From NCBI RefSeq assembly GCF_001403795.1, contig NZ_CXSU01000005.1, forward strand, positions 58,917 to 122,916: DNA of 64,000 nt. Direction: 5' to 3'. How positions within the stretch are numbered: position 1 is the first letter of the stretch; every line of letters begins with the position of its first letter. Shown here one piece after another: positions 35,450-47,505 of this stretch. The translations under genes and the position numbers were made by a program. The notes beneath the pieces were generated by a model. It was not told where the DNA came from and searched no databases. It saw only the letters and a list, made by a program, of their open reading frames with translations. The DNA comes from Jannaschia donghaensis. GTDB taxonomy: Bacteria; Pseudomonadota; Alphaproteobacteria; Rhodobacterales; Rhodobacteraceae.

Positions 35450-36076
35450 GGTGTCGGTTCCTGCTGGACGGGCGCATTCGATCTGCCTCCTTTCTAGCCG
35501 TCCAGGCACGGTCGGTGCGAGTAAGGGAATCCTTACGTTCCACGGGTGGATCCCGCATGGGCGTCCTGGACGAGGCGTGACGGTCGTCCCCCCGCGCAGG
35601 CTATCCGACGTCTGCATCCCAGGTAACTTCTGCCACGAGACAACATCTATCGCTGTCGCCCCGGTGGTCGTGTAAATGATCGTATGGCCGCCCGACGTTC
35701 GAAGAAACCCGGTCGTCCTCGCTTTTTCCGTGACGTCCAGTCCGGGCCGCCCGCACCGGGGAAATGACGTTGGGTGGGGCCGTCGATCGGGTCGTATCGA
35801 CACGCGGCCGATGGGCTGGGTGCCGGTCTATGTGGATCGGTCAGACCCCCAAGTCAGCGTCGGAAGGACCGCGCCCGAACACCGGGCGAGATCCGTGTCA
35901 CGATGTCGCGGCCCGGTTCGGAAAATGGGAGCCGTCGCGGTGTTTGGGCGCTGTTGCAGGGTGCGAACCCCTCTGCTAGAGGAAGCGCGATTTCGTGATC
36001 CGGCCCCGTCAGGGACGGGTCTATTCAGGGTGCCGCGAACCGCGGTCGTACCCGAGAGACTGTCGAAAGGGTGGAC
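35450..36076. other. 627-bp gene-free region upstream of the atp operon
   Basis: No convincing coding frame is seen on either strand. It holds a perfect GTAAGG-GAAT-CCTTAC palindrome (35521-35536) near the small membrane protein gene and a promoter-like TTGCAG/TAGAGG pair near the atp operon. The region is long for this genome and may carry regulatory leader RNA or an unannotated small RNA; nothing more can be claimed. Confidence 0.5.
35954..35982 (+). promoter_or_regulatory. Candidate atp operon promoter
   Basis: TTGCAG (35954-35959), a 17-bp spacer and TAGAGG (35977-35982). Spacing is ideal, but the -10 is poor, so this is tentative. It would give a leader of about 90 nt before atpH. Confidence 0.3.
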
Positions 36077-36637
36077 GTGTCCGAACCAGCTTCGATTTCC
36101 ACGGGGATCGCCGCGCGCTATGCGCAGGCCGTCTTCGATCTGAGCCGCGACAGCGGTGATCTCAAGACCCTGGCAGCCGACGTGTCGGACCTGGACGACG
36201 CCATGAAGGCCTCGCCGGAGTTGCGCGATATGCTTACCTCGCCGGTTCTCACCCGCGAAGAGCAGGGCAACGCGATCGCCGCCGTGGCCGCAAAAATGGG
36301 TCTGGGCGCGGTGCTGGCAAACACGCTGAAGCTGATGGCCTCCAAGCGCCGGTTGTTCGTCGTGCCGCAGATGATCGTCGCCCTGCGCGGGATGCTGGCC
36401 GTGGACGCCGGTGAGGTCACCGCCGAGGTGCGCGCGCCAAAGGCCCTGACGAAGGCACAGTCCGACAAGCTGATCTCGGCGCTCAAGACGTCGACGGGCA
36501 AGGACGTGAATCTAGATGTCACCATCGACGACCACCTGATCGGTGGTCTGGTGGTCAAGATCGGCTCGCAGATGATCGACACGTCGGTCCGCGCAAAGCT
36601 CAACGCACTCCAGAATACGATGAAAGAGGTCCGGTAA
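36077..36637 (+). CDS. atpH: F1-ATP synthase delta subunit
   Basis: 186 aa. It links F1 to the peripheral stalk. The start is the GTG at 36077 (then [18 protein letters not shown]), with AAAGGG six to seven bases upstream; a GTG two codons earlier is too close to the [24 protein letters not shown] and the C-terminal [25 protein letters not shown] are delta-subunit blocks. It overlaps the atpA start by 1 bp (TAATG). First gene of atpHAGDC. Confidence 0.95.
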   Translation: MSEPASISTGIAARYAQAVFDLSRDSGDLKTLAADVSDLDDAMKASPELRDMLTSPVLTREEQGNAIAAVAAKMGLGAVLANTLKLMASKRRLFVVPQMIVALRGMLAVDAGEVTAEVRAPKALTKAQSDKLISALKTSTGKDVNLDVTIDDHLIGGLVVKIGSQMIDTSVRAKLNALQNTMKEVR

Positions 36638-38175
36638 TGGCGATCCAGGCAGCGGAAATTTCCGCGATCCTCAAAGATCAGATCAAGAATTTCGGTCAGG
36701 ATGCCGAAGTCTCGGAGGTTGGCCGCGTGCTGTCCGTCGGTGACGGCATCGCCCGTGTCTATGGCCTCGACAACGTCCAGGCCGGCGAGATGGTCGAGTT
36801 TCCGGGCGGCATTCAGGGCATGGCCCTGAACCTCGAATCCGACAACGTCGGCTGCGTGATCTTCGGGACCGACCGGGACATCAAAGAAGGCGATACCGTC
36901 AAGCGCACCAACTCCATCGTGAGCGTGCCCGTCGGTGACGAATTGCTGGGCCGCGTCGTTGACGGTCTGGGCAACCCCATTGACGGCAAAGGCCCCATCG
37001 GTGCCACCAAAACCGCCTTGGCCGAACAAAAGGCACCGGGCATCATTCCGCGCAAATCGGTGCACGAGCCGATGGCGACAGGCCTGAAGTCCGTCGACGC
37101 GATGATCCCGATCGGTCGTGGCCAGCGCGAGTTGATCATCGGCGACCGTCAGACCGGCAAGACCGCCGTGGCGCTCGACGCGATCCTGAACCAGGCGTCC
37201 TACAACAAGGAAGCCGGTGACGACGAGTACAAGAAGCTCTATTGCGTCTATGTCGCCATCGGCCAGAAGCGGTCGACCGTGGCCCAGCTGGTGAAGCGTC
37301 TGGAAGAGACGGGGGCCATCGAATATTCGATCGTCGTCGCCGCCACCGCGTCAGACCCCGCGCCGATGCAGTTCCTCGCTCCCTATGCCGCGACCGCCAT
37401 GGCCGAGCATTTTCGTGACAACGGCCGCCACGCCCTGATCGTGTACGACGACCTGTCCAAGCAGGCCGTGTCTTATCGCCAGATGTCGCTGCTGCTGCGT
37501 CGTCCGCCCGGCCGCGAAGCCTATCCCGGCGACGTGTTCTACCTGCACTCGCGTCTGCTGGAGCGGTCGTGCAAGCTGGGCGACGAGGCGGGCAACGGCT
37601 CCCTCACGGCGCTGCCGATCATCGAAACCCAGGGCGGCGACGTGTCCGCGTTCATTCCGACGAACGTGATCTCGATCACCGACGGTCAGATCTTCCTGGA
37701 AACCGAGCTTTTCTATCAGGGCATCCGCCCGGCCGTGAACACCGGTCTGTCGGTGTCGCGCGTTGGATCGTCGGCGCAGACCAAGGCGATGTCCTCGGTT
37801 GCCGGCCCGGTGAAGTTGTCGCTGGCCCAGTACCGCGAAATGGCGGCCTTTGCGCAGTTCGGCTCCGATCTGGATGCGTCCACCCAGCAGTTGCTGGCCC
37901 GTGGCGCACGCCTGACCGAGCTGATGAAGCAGCCGCAGTATTCGCCGCTGACCAACGCCGAAATCGTCTGCGTCATCTTTGCGGGCACCAACGGCTACCT
38001 CGACAAGGTTCCGGTGGACGAAGTCGGCAAGTGGGAAGCGGGCCTGTTGTCCTATCTGCGCGGTCAGAAGAAGGACATCCTCGACTGGATCTCCAACGAC
38101 GACCCCAAGATCAAGGGCGAGCATGCGGACAAGCTGAAGGCCGTCATCGACGACTTTGCCAAGACCCACGCTTGA
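36637..38175 (+). CDS. atpA: F1-ATP synthase alpha subunit
   Basis: 512 aa. Non-catalytic nucleotide-binding subunit of F1. P-loop [15 protein letters not shown] near residue 169, [15 protein letters not shown], and the alpha signature in [17 protein letters not shown] (catalytic arginine finger). Full length. Translationally coupled to atpH and followed 21 bp later by atpG. Confidence 0.98.
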   Translation: MAIQAAEISAILKDQIKNFGQDAEVSEVGRVLSVGDGIARVYGLDNVQAGEMVEFPGGIQGMALNLESDNVGCVIFGTDRDIKEGDTVKRTNSIVSVPVGDELLGRVVDGLGNPIDGKGPIGATKTALAEQKAPGIIPRKSVHEPMATGLKSVDAMIPIGRGQRELIIGDRQTGKTAVALDAILNQASYNKEAGDDEYKKLYCVYVAIGQKRSTVAQLVKRLEETGAIEYSIVVAATASDPAPMQFLAPYAATAMAEHFRDNGRHALIVYDDLSKQAVSYRQMSLLLRRPPGREAYPGDVFYLHSRLLERSCKLGDEAGNGSLTALPIIETQGGDVSAFIPTNVISITDGQIFLETELFYQGIRPAVNTGLSVSRVGSSAQTKAMSSVAGPVKLSLAQYREMAAFAQFGSDLDASTQQLLARGARLTELMKQPQYSPLTNAEIVCVIFAGTNGYLDKVPVDEVGKWEAGLLSYLRGQKKDILDWISNDDPKIKGEHADKLKAVIDDFAKTHA

Positions 38176-38196
38176 TCGTCTGACGGGAGAGACCGA

Positions 38197-40535
<2,339 letters not shown>

Positions 40536-40538
40536 ACC

Positions 40539-40943
40539 ATGCAGTTCGAACTCGTCTCCCCCGAGCGGCGGCTGGCCTCTGAAGAGGTCAATGCTGTCCG
40601 CATCCCCGGCGCCGACGGGGATCTGACCGCCATGGCCGATCACGCGCCGACGATCACGTCGTTGCGTCCCGGCATCCTGACGATCGAAACGGCATCGGGC
40701 GAGAAATCCTTTGCCGTGACCGGCGGCTTCGCCGAGATCGGCGCGGGCGTCACCGTTCTGGCCGAGCGTGCACTTGCGGTATCCGACGTCACGCAGGACG
40801 TCTTCGATGACTGGGTAACCCAAGCGGCCACCGCCCGCGACGATGCGTCCGAAGACGGCGTAGACGCTGCGGTGAAGCTTCTGGCCGACATGGTCGCTGT
40901 TGGCGACCACATCGGTCTGAATTCGAACCAGGCCAATCTCTGA
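40539..40943 (+). CDS. atpC: F1-ATP synthase epsilon subunit
   Basis: 134 aa. N-terminal beta-sandwich ([40 protein letters not shown]) and a short C-terminal helical part. It is the rotor epsilon subunit, often inhibitory in other bacteria. Last gene of the operon, followed by a clear terminator. Confidence 0.95.
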   Translation: MQFELVSPERRLASEEVNAVRIPGADGDLTAMADHAPTITSLRPGILTIETASGEKSFAVTGGFAEIGAGVTVLAERALAVSDVTQDVFDDWVTQAATARDDASEDGVDAAVKLLADMVAVGDHIGLNSNQANL

Positions 40944-40975
40944 CCTGGATCGGCTTGATAGGTTTTGAACATTTG

Positions 40976-41004
40976 AAAGCCCCGGCCGAAACGCCGGGGC
41001 TTTT
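40976..41004 (+). terminator. Rho-independent terminator of atpHAGDC
   Basis: A perfect 10-bp stem, AAAGCCCCGG (40976-40985) with CCGGGGCTTT (40994-41003), an 8-base loop and a T-rich tail. It lies 33 bp after the atpC stop. Confidence 0.92.
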
Positions 41005-41082
41005 CTTCTCTTCGGGAACCGAATTGACCGCATTGACCGTTTGCCTGTAGCGGAGACGAGCCGCAAATCTGAACCGGACGAC

Positions 41083-41433
41083 ATGCTGAGACTGTCAAAC
41101 CATCTGATCGGGATTCAGCAGGGAAGTTCCGTCATGTTTTCGGACTTCGAGACCGGCGGCGATATGTGGGAAGGTACCGGACCGCGCCAAGCCCGCAAAC
41201 GCGTGGATTTCGACGAAGCCTTTCTGTCGGCCCCCGCGATCCTGACTGGACTAGCGATGTTCGACATGGACGAAGGGTCCAACCAGCGCGCCGATCTTAG
41301 CCACGGCAACGTGACCACGACCGGCTTCGACCTGATCTTCCGAACCTGGGGCGACACGCGCGTGGCCCGCGTGCGCGCGGACTGGACCGCTATCGGCGAA
41401 GTTCGGGGCGAAGACCAATGGGACGTGTATTGA
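41083..41433 (+). CDS. H-type lectin domain protein
   Basis: 116 aa, no signal peptide. The sequence SDFETGGDMWEGTGPRQARK followed by FLSAPAILTGLAMFDMD, ADLSHGNVTTTGFDLIFRTW and DTRVARVRADWTAIGE fits the H-type lectin domain, a small beta-sandwich that binds N-acetylgalactosamine in eukaryotic agglutinins. A bacterial cytoplasmic copy has no known role. As I recall it often follows atpC in Rhodobacterales; here the atp terminator separates them. Start at MLRLSNHLIG, a TTG upstream is possible. Confidence 0.72.
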   Translation: MLRLSNHLIGIQQGSSVMFSDFETGGDMWEGTGPRQARKRVDFDEAFLSAPAILTGLAMFDMDEGSNQRADLSHGNVTTTGFDLIFRTWGDTRVARVRADWTAIGEVRGEDQWDVY

Positions 41434-41497
41434 GACATTTGTTCCTTTGACATCGCCCGCGTCCCCCGATCACAACGACGGCGAAGGCGAGGGATCC

Positions 41498-42475
41498 ATG
41501 AAGACATTCATCAACGGCTTCGGACGGATCGGACGCTCCATCCTGCGGGCGCATCTGGCCGGTGCCGGGGCGGGGATCGAGGTGGTGGGCATCAACGATA
41601 TCGCGCCGCTTGAAACCTGCGCTTATCTGTTCAAATACGACAGCGTCTTCGGCCCGTGGCCCGGAACCGTGGAGGCGAGTGAAGACACCCTGCTTATCGA
41701 CGGTCGCGCCATACCGTTCCACCGCACGCCAGACCTGCGTACGCTGTCGCTGGGCGGTGTGGACCTTGTGATGGAATGCACCGGCCACGCCGACACCCGA
41801 CCTGAGGTGGAGCGTGGACTGCTGGCAGGCGCATCAAAGGTCCTGATGTCAGGTCCGTCTGCGGTGGCAGACGCCACGATCGTGCTGGGGGCGAACGATG
41901 CCACGCTGAACGGCGCGCACCGAATCGTCTCCAACGCCAGCTGCACGACGAACGCGGTCGCCCCGTTGCTGGCCGTTCTGGACGCGGCGTTCGGCGTGCA
42001 GACGGGGTCGATGACGACGATCCATTGCTACACCGGTAGCCAACCGACGGTTGATATGGCTTTGGGTGGGCCATTGGCGCGCAGCCGGGCGGCGGCGCTG
42101 TCGATGGTGCCCACGACGACCAGCGCGGGGAAGCTGGTGGATCAGGTGCTGCCGCATCTGGCCGGGCGCGTGCCCTGCCAGTCGGTCCGCGTTCCCGTTG
42201 CCAGCGTGTCCGCCGTCGATCTGTCGTTCATGCCAACGCACCCCGCCACCGCCGAGGAGGTGAATGCCGCTTTGCGCAAGGCCGGCGGTGTGATCGGCGT
42301 GGAAGACGCCCCCCTCGTCAGTTCCGATCTGCGCGCGCGGCCCGAAAGCTATATCCACGCGAGTGCCGAAACGCGGGTCAGCGGGGGAGGCATGATCCGG
42401 GTCTTTGGTTGGTACGACAACGAATGGGGGTTTGCGAACCGGATGCTGGACCTTGGCCTCAGGATGGCAGGCTGA
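41498..42475 (+). CDS. gap: Glyceraldehyde-3-phosphate dehydrogenase, type I
   Basis: 325 aa. It oxidises glyceraldehyde 3-phosphate with NAD(P). N-terminal INGFGRIGRSILRA, catalytic Cys149 (canonical numbering) in SNASCTTNAVAPL, HCYTGSQ with the catalytic His, VPTTTSAGK, and WYDNEWGFANRMLDL. Slightly shorter than the usual 330-335 residues. GAGGGA precedes the ATG. Its 3' end overlaps the convergent GH42 gene by 17 bp. It neighbours the galactose catabolic genes, whose aldolase yields glyceraldehyde 3-phosphate, so a dedicated role is plausible. It could be an erythrose-4-phosphate dehydrogenase paralogue. Confidence 0.88.
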   Translation: MKTFINGFGRIGRSILRAHLAGAGAGIEVVGINDIAPLETCAYLFKYDSVFGPWPGTVEASEDTLLIDGRAIPFHRTPDLRTLSLGGVDLVMECTGHADTRPEVERGLLAGASKVLMSGPSAVADATIVLGANDATLNGAHRIVSNASCTTNAVAPLLAVLDAAFGVQTGSMTTIHCYTGSQPTVDMALGGPLARSRAAALSMVPTTTSAGKLVDQVLPHLAGRVPCQSVRVPVASVSAVDLSFMPTHPATAEEVNAALRKAGGVIGVEDAPLVSSDLRARPESYIHASAETRVSGGGMIRVFGWYDNEWGFANRMLDLGLRMAG

Positions 42476-44354
42476 GGCGCAGGATTCCTGCCGGATCCAG
42501 CGTTTTACCATCATAGTCGAGCGGATGGCTGGCGTAGTTGAAGACGAACCGCTCCGTGCCCGTGTCGCGGATGCGCAGGCCTTCGGGCAAGTCGACCGTC
42601 GTCAGGCCCGCGTCCCGCGCCAGCGCCCCGATGATGCGCCGGGCCGCCATCTTGTCGGGCCAGCCCGCCAGATGCGCGCGTTTGCCGTGTCGCAGCAGGA
42701 CAGGCGCGCCATCGGTCGTGCGCTCCACCACCTCGGCCGTCGTTTCAATATGCTCAAGCCACAGGTCGATGCCGCCCCCCGCCGGCAGGCCGCGCGGGGC
42801 CTCCGGCGGAAAAGTTTCCTCCATCACGGACGTCGCGGCCAATCCCGGCAAGTTCGGGCCCATTGGTGTGGGAATGCTCAGTTCCGATGTCTTCAGATCG
42901 GTGCGCGGTCCGGTCAGAACGAGGCCGTCCGCCGCTTCGATCGCCGCGCGCAGCGGATCGGTCAGCGAGAGCAAGCCGGGCACCAATGTGAACGCATAAC
43001 CGCCCAGCGACGCGGTATCCGGTGGCAGGATGTCGACCGACAGGCCAAGTGATCGCAAGGCGCGGTACAGATCGAAGCACAGGGCAAAATGGTCGAAGCC
43101 TACGCCCTGCGGCTGCACCTCCCACGCCCATTGGGACGCATAGTCGAAGATCAACGCGACCGGGGCCTGCACCGCAGCGACGTCGGGGGCATCGCGCAGT
43201 TCGGCGGCAACCTGCGCGGCTTCGGCAAATCCCGCCGCCTCGCTGCTGTCGGGGCGCAGAAGGCCCGCATGCTGTTGCTCCTGCGCCTGTGGAAACTGCC
43301 GCCAACGGAACCAGCAGACGGCCTCTGCCCCGTGAGCAAAGGCTTCCCAGGACCACAGGCGAACCATTCCGGGCAACGGTGCGGGGTTCCAAGGGGCCCA
43401 GTTCACCGGGCCCGGCTGCTGCTCCATCACCCACCAGCGTCCCGCACCGCAAGCGCGGTAGAGATCGTGATGGAAGGCCTGAAAATCAGGATCGCCCTGG
43501 CGCAGATATGCGGCTTTGTCGCCACCTGGCACCCGGTCCAGAAGGAAGCCCATGGGATAGCTGTCCCATGTCGCGATCTCCATCTGCCGCGCGACCGCAT
43601 AATGATCGAAATCCGTCACCCGGCCCATGTAATTGTGCGAAATCGGCGCGTCGGAATGGGCGCGAATGGCCGCGACCTGCGCCGCGTTCCAGTCGACGAC
43701 CATGTCGGACGCGAACCGACGAAAGGCCAGCGCATGGCTCGGGTTCGGTTCCGTCACGGTAAGGTTCGGCAGGCCGATCTGCCCGAAGTCGTCGTAGGTC
43801 ATCGACCAAAAGATATTGCCCCAGGCATCGTTCAGGTTCGTGATGGTTCCGTACTTGTCCTTCAACCAGATGCGGAAGGCGTCTTGGGCGACCGGTGACC
43901 AGCTGACGGTCGTGTCGTGGCAGCCGTATTCATTGTCCGTCTGCCAGGCGGCGATCCGGTCGCCGTAGCGTTCCGCCATCAGCCCGGCCATCCGGGCCGC
44001 TGCGTCACGATATCCCGCGTGTGCGAAGTCGTAGTGGCGGCGCGATCCGAATTTGCGCGGCCGCCCCTCCGCGTCATGGGCCAGCATGTCGGGAAACCGG
44101 TCCAGAATCCAACGCGGCGGCGTGGCCGACGGCGTGCCTAGAACCACCGACAGGCCCGCCCCGGTCAGCACGTCGATGGCGCGGTCCAGCCAGTCCCAGT
44201 CGTACCGCCCCGGTGCCGGCTCCAGCAGGGACCAGGCGAATTCGCCGATCCGCACCCACGTCAGTCCCAGATCGGCCATGCGGCGTGCGTCTTCGGGCCA
44301 CTGCGCTTCGGGCCAGTGTTCGGGATAGTAGCAGGTGCCCAGCGTGCGCTTCAA
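42459..44354 (-). CDS. Beta-galactosidase, glycoside hydrolase family 42
   Basis: 631 aa, no signal peptide, so cytoplasmic. It starts with a TTG that overlaps the lactonase stop (TTGA, 44351-44354); no ATG fits before LGTCYYPEHWPEAQWPEDA. Catalytic acid/base Glu142 is in TDNEYGCHD, and the nucleophile is Glu311 in VMEQQPGPVNW, matching GH42 spacing (about 141/312). The trimerisation and beta-galactosidase C-terminal domains follow (about 400-630). It hydrolyses terminal beta-galactosides from imported sugars. Last gene of the minus-strand sugar cluster. Confidence 0.92.
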   Translation of the reverse strand: MKRTLGTCYYPEHWPEAQWPEDARRMADLGLTWVRIGEFAWSLLEPAPGRYDWDWLDRAIDVLTGAGLSVVLGTPSATPPRWILDRFPDMLAHDAEGRPRKFGSRRHYDFAHAGYRDAAARMAGLMAERYGDRIAAWQTDNEYGCHDTTVSWSPVAQDAFRIWLKDKYGTITNLNDAWGNIFWSMTYDDFGQIGLPNLTVTEPNPSHALAFRRFASDMVVDWNAAQVAAIRAHSDAPISHNYMGRVTDFDHYAVARQMEIATWDSYPMGFLLDRVPGGDKAAYLRQGDPDFQAFHHDLYRACGAGRWWVMEQQPGPVNWAPWNPAPLPGMVRLWSWEAFAHGAEAVCWFRWRQFPQAQEQQHAGLLRPDSSEAAGFAEAAQVAAELRDAPDVAAVQAPVALIFDYASQWAWEVQPQGVGFDHFALCFDLYRALRSLGLSVDILPPDTASLGGYAFTLVPGLLSLTDPLRAAIEAADGLVLTGPRTDLKTSELSIPTPMGPNLPGLAATSVMEETFPPEAPRGLPAGGGIDLWLEHIETTAEVVERTTDGAPVLLRHGKRAHLAGWPDKMAARRIIGALARDAGLTTVDLPEGLRIRDTGTERFVFNYASHPLDYDGKTLDPAGILRLSLPS

Positions 44355-45214
44355 AGCACGACCTTGCGTTCCGGAATGCCCCTGACAGGCATGTCCGCGA
44401 TCCAGGTTCGCCCGGCGTTGGCATGGTGTCCTTCGCCCGGCGTGTCGATGTCTTCGGTGGCCGACGTCACGAACATCCGGTCCAGTTTCGGCCCGCCGAA
44501 CACCGGACAGCTGGTGTGGGCGGCCCCGGTCGGCAAAGCCATGCGAAACCGCCCGTCGGGGCCGTGGCAGGCCACGCGCCACGCGCCCCACTGCGCGATC
44601 CAGAGGTTGCCCTTGGCATCGCAGACCGCACCGTCCGGGTTAAGTCCGACGCCCGAGAAATCGGCGAACATCTCGGGCTTGCCGGACGGCCATCCGGCAC
44701 GGTCTATATGTTGCTTCCAAATGGCGCCCTTGGCGGTATCGGCGAAATAGGCCGTGTCCCCGTCGGGCGAGAAGCAGATGGAATTCGGGATCGTCATATC
44801 GCGATAGATCTGGCGGACTTCGCCCCGGAAATAGCGGTAGATCGCGCCCGCGTTCTCTTCGCCCTCCCGCCCCATGGTGCTGATCCAGAAGCCACCGACG
44901 GGGTCGGCCCGCCCGTCGTTCGATCGATTGCCCGGTTTGTCCGCCTCCAGCCCCACGATGATCTCCCGCGCGCCGGTTTCGATATCGAACTGCCAGAGCC
45001 CGCTGGCCCCCGCGATCATCAGCGTGTTTCGGTCGATCCATCCAGCGGCGCTGACCATTTCCTCGAAGGTCCATTCCAGCAGGTCGTCACCCGTTCGCGA
45101 TAAGAGACGCTGACCGGTGATGTCGAACCAGAACAGCTGTTCCCGCTCGGGATGCCAAAGGGGCGCTTCGCCAAGGGTACAGACGCGGTCGTCGAAAACG
45201 CGTGCCGGGGTCAT
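44351..45214 (-). CDS. SMP-30/gluconolactonase family lactonase
   Basis: 287 aa. A six-bladed beta-propeller sugar lactonase. Visible blocks are [19 protein letters not shown] (metal Glu), [20 protein letters not shown] (Asn/Asp ligands), and [18 protein letters not shown]. Next to an SDR sugar dehydrogenase, dgoK and dgoA, it most likely opens galactono-lactone to galactonate. It overlaps the dgoA stop by 4 bp (ATGA) and the GH42 start by 4 bp. Confidence 0.85.
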   Translation of the reverse strand: MTPARVFDDRVCTLGEAPLWHPEREQLFWFDITGQRLLSRTGDDLLEWTFEEMVSAAGWIDRNTLMIAGASGLWQFDIETGAREIIVGLEADKPGNRSNDGRADPVGGFWISTMGREGEENAGAIYRYFRGEVRQIYRDMTIPNSICFSPDGDTAYFADTAKGAIWKQHIDRAGWPSGKPEMFADFSGVGLNPDGAVCDAKGNLWIAQWGAWRVACHGPDGRFRMALPTGAAHTSCPVFGGPKLDRMFVTSATEDIDTPGEGHHANAGRTWIADMPVRGIPERKVVL

Positions 45215-45831
45215 ACCATCACCCCGGTCCCCGTGGCCGCATCATAGGCGGCAACGATCCGGTGGGCGCGCGCGGCGATCTCCTCGATCGGCAGACCGGG
45301 AACATAGACCGCCGTGCCCAGCCCGAAGCCGTCGGCCCCGGCATCCAGCCATGCCGCGAAATTGTCCGGCCCCGCGCCGCCAACGGCATAGACCAGCGTG
45401 CCCTTGGGCAGGATCGCCCGCATCGCCCTGAGCCCCGAGGGGCCCGCCATGTTTCCGGGAAACAGCTTCAGCCCCGTGGCCCCGGCCTGAAGCGCGGCGA
45501 AGGCTTCGGTCGGGGTGAAGACACCCGGCCAACTTTCCAGCCCCAGATCGCGGGTCGCCCTAATCACATCGGGGTCGGCGTTGGGCGACACGATCAACCG
45601 GCCGCCCGCATCCGCCACCGACTGCACCTCGGCCACCGACAGGACCGTTCCCGCCCCGATCAGCCCCTGATCGCCGTGCGCGTCCGCCATGGCGGCGATG
45701 GAGGTCAGCGGCTCGGGCGAATTCAACGGCACCTCCACCGTCGTGATCCCGGCATGGATCAAGGTGGCGCAGGCGGGAATGGCGTCGGGGGGCGTAATGC
45801 CGCGCAGGATGGCGATCAGGGGACGGGTCAT
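45211..45831 (-). CDS. dgoA: 2-dehydro-3-deoxy-6-phosphogalactonate aldolase
   Basis: 206 aa. Class I KDPG/KDPGal aldolase fold: [16 protein letters not shown] at the start (LRG motif, conserved Arg), [12 protein letters not shown] with the catalytic Glu, and the Schiff-base Lys in [12 protein letters not shown]. It cleaves KDPGal to pyruvate and glyceraldehyde 3-phosphate. Its context with dgoK favours galactose rather than glucose. Start directly abuts the dgoK stop (0 bp). Confidence 0.92.
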   Translation of the reverse strand: MTRPLIAILRGITPPDAIPACATLIHAGITTVEVPLNSPEPLTSIAAMADAHGDQGLIGAGTVLSVAEVQSVADAGGRLIVSPNADPDVIRATRDLGLESWPGVFTPTEAFAALQAGATGLKLFPGNMAGPSGLRAMRAILPKGTLVYAVGGAGPDNFAAWLDAGADGFGLGTAVYVPGLPIEEIAARAHRIVAAYDAATGTGVMV

Positions 45832-46710
45832 TCAAGCGTCTCTCAGGGCGGCCAGGCCGGCAAGCGTCATCTCGTCGGCGGGCAGGAGGGTGGGGGAAAG
45901 GCCCTGTGATTTCAGGGCCGTGGCATAGGCGTGAGTGGTCTTGGATGATCCGGTGATGATGGCGTCGCGGCCCAGCCACCAGGGTTTGGTGGCGGCAAGT
46001 TCGGCCCCGATCAAGAGCCCGGACAGGATCGCGCGGCCCGTGGCAGCGTCCTGCCCATGCAGAAGATCGGCGGCGCGCAGTTCGAACAGACGGGCGGTCA
46101 GGATCTCGGGGCGTGACAGGGCGTCGGACACCGCCGCCACGAAAGCCTCCTCGTCCCAGCCGTCCCCGGCAAGCGAGTGGCGCAAGACCGACCGACCCGT
46201 AAGGTCGGCAAACAGCTCTCCGGTCATAACGGTGCGGAAACTCACGATTTCCCCGGCGGACAGATGCGCCCACTTGGTATGCGTTCCGGGCAGGCAGGCG
46301 ACGCCGTCGAAATCGGGCTGGCGGGCCAGGATGCCGGCGATCTGCGTCTCCTCGCCGCGCATGACGTCGGGATGGGGTTTCAACTGACGGACACCCGGCA
46401 CGATGGAGACGTTCAGGCGGGGGTCTTTCGTCGGGGCGTGGGTCAACTCGCCACCGGCCGCCGCACAGGGAACGGTGCGGTAGGCCGCTTCGGCCCAGCC
46501 CTGTCGCGCGCCGACCATGCCGCAGGCCAGAACGTCGGTCGGACCGTCGATCCAGTCGCCCGCCAAGTCGATGAAAACACGCTCGAAATCGTCGTGGGAC
46601 AGGGCGTTCATACCCTTGTCGTTCTGCCGCGTGTCGACCGGACGTATGCCGTCCATCCGGGTGATGCGCAGGGCGGTGGTGCCCCAGTCGACTGCGATCC
46701 AGTGTGTCAT
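45832..46710 (-). CDS. dgoK: 2-dehydro-3-deoxygalactonokinase
   Basis: 292 aa. It phosphorylates 2-keto-3-deoxygalactonate. The start IAVDWGTTALRITRMDG is the sugar kinase phosphate loop. ACGMVGARQGWAEAAYRTVPC and CLPGTHTKWAHLSAGEIVSFRTVMTGE match DgoK. The order SDR-dgoK-dgoA-lactonase reflects the pathway. Starts 1 bp after the SDR stop. Confidence 0.93.
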   Translation of the reverse strand: MTHWIAVDWGTTALRITRMDGIRPVDTRQNDKGMNALSHDDFERVFIDLAGDWIDGPTDVLACGMVGARQGWAEAAYRTVPCAAAGGELTHAPTKDPRLNVSIVPGVRQLKPHPDVMRGEETQIAGILARQPDFDGVACLPGTHTKWAHLSAGEIVSFRTVMTGELFADLTGRSVLRHSLAGDGWDEEAFVAAVSDALSRPEILTARLFELRAADLLHGQDAATGRAILSGLLIGAELAATKPWWLGRDAIITGSSKTTHAYATALKSQGLSPTLLPADEMTLAGLAALRDA

Positions 46711-46711
46711 G

Positions 46712-47482
46712 TCAGCCGGTTACCACGACTCCGCCGTCGACGGCCATAACCTGCCCCGTCATCATCCGCGACGCGTCGGACGACAAGAAAAGGGTGGGGT
46801 TCACAATGTCCGCTGGTGTCAGATGATCCTTGAGGCAGGCGCGGTCGAGGTGGGCCTGCAGGGACACGGGATCTGCCCATAATTCCAACTGCTTGGGGGT
46901 CAGCACCCAGCCGGGCGCAAGGGCATTGACGCGGATGCGGTCAGGGCCGAATTCGCGGGCCAGGGAGCGGGTCATTCCCGTGATGCCGGCGTTGGAGGAT
47001 GTGTAGATGGCGTAGCCTGCGTTGCCCATCATGTAGCTGATGGACGAGAAGTTGACGATGTGACCGTAACCGACTGATTTCATGCCGCGAATGGCATGTT
47101 GGCAGGCGAAGAAATAGGCCTTGAGGTTGATGGCGACGGACCAGTCCCAAAACGCCTCGTCCACGTCGAGGGTGGCGTGGCGTTTGTCGTTGGCGGCGTT
47201 GTTGACCAGCCGGGTGATGGGGCCGTGGGCGTCTGCGGCGGCCTCCATCGCGGCCCGCAGGCTGTGCACATCCGTGATGTCGCCCTGGATGAAAAGCGGT
47301 GTGTTTCCCGTGGTTTGGGTCATTTCCTCTACGAAATGCGACGCGTCGGAGCGACCGATGAACGCGACGCGTGCCCCCTGGCGCAGGAAGCCTTCGGTCA
47401 GGCTGGCCCCGATGCCGGAGCCGCCGCCGGTGATGAAGACCGACGCGCCGGAAAGGTCGGGATAGGTGGCCGTCTGTGTCAT
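46712..47482 (-). CDS. SDR-family dehydrogenase, probable galactose 1-dehydrogenase, with altered catalytic Lys
   Basis: 256 aa. The NAD(P) loop VFITGGGSGIGASL is near residue 15, VNNAANDKRHATL resembles the NNAAND region of sugar dehydrogenases, and Ser in VNFSSISYM precedes Tyr160. The normal YxxxK is YTSSN here: Asn164 (AAC, 46991-46993) replaces the catalytic lysine. Otherwise the family features are complete (LAREFGPDRIRVNALAPGW). By position it should oxidise galactose to galactono-lactone, but the altered tetrad leaves activity open. RBS AAGG. A tandem repeat lies in its leader. Confidence 0.75.
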   Translation of the reverse strand: MTQTATYPDLSGASVFITGGGSGIGASLTEGFLRQGARVAFIGRSDASHFVEEMTQTTGNTPLFIQGDITDVHSLRAAMEAAADAHGPITRLVNNAANDKRHATLDVDEAFWDWSVAINLKAYFFACQHAIRGMKSVGYGHIVNFSSISYMMGNAGYAIYTSSNAGITGMTRSLAREFGPDRIRVNALAPGWVLTPKQLELWADPVSLQAHLDRACLKDHLTPADIVNPTLFLSSDASRMMTGQVMAVDGGVVVTG

Positions 47483-47505
47483 GTCGGAACCTTGGGAAAT
47501 TTCAG

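Noticed and set aside
35676..36143. A 155-codon frame upstream of and into atpH
   Set aside because: It overlaps atpH out of frame, has no RBS, and its product has no hydrophobic core or motif.
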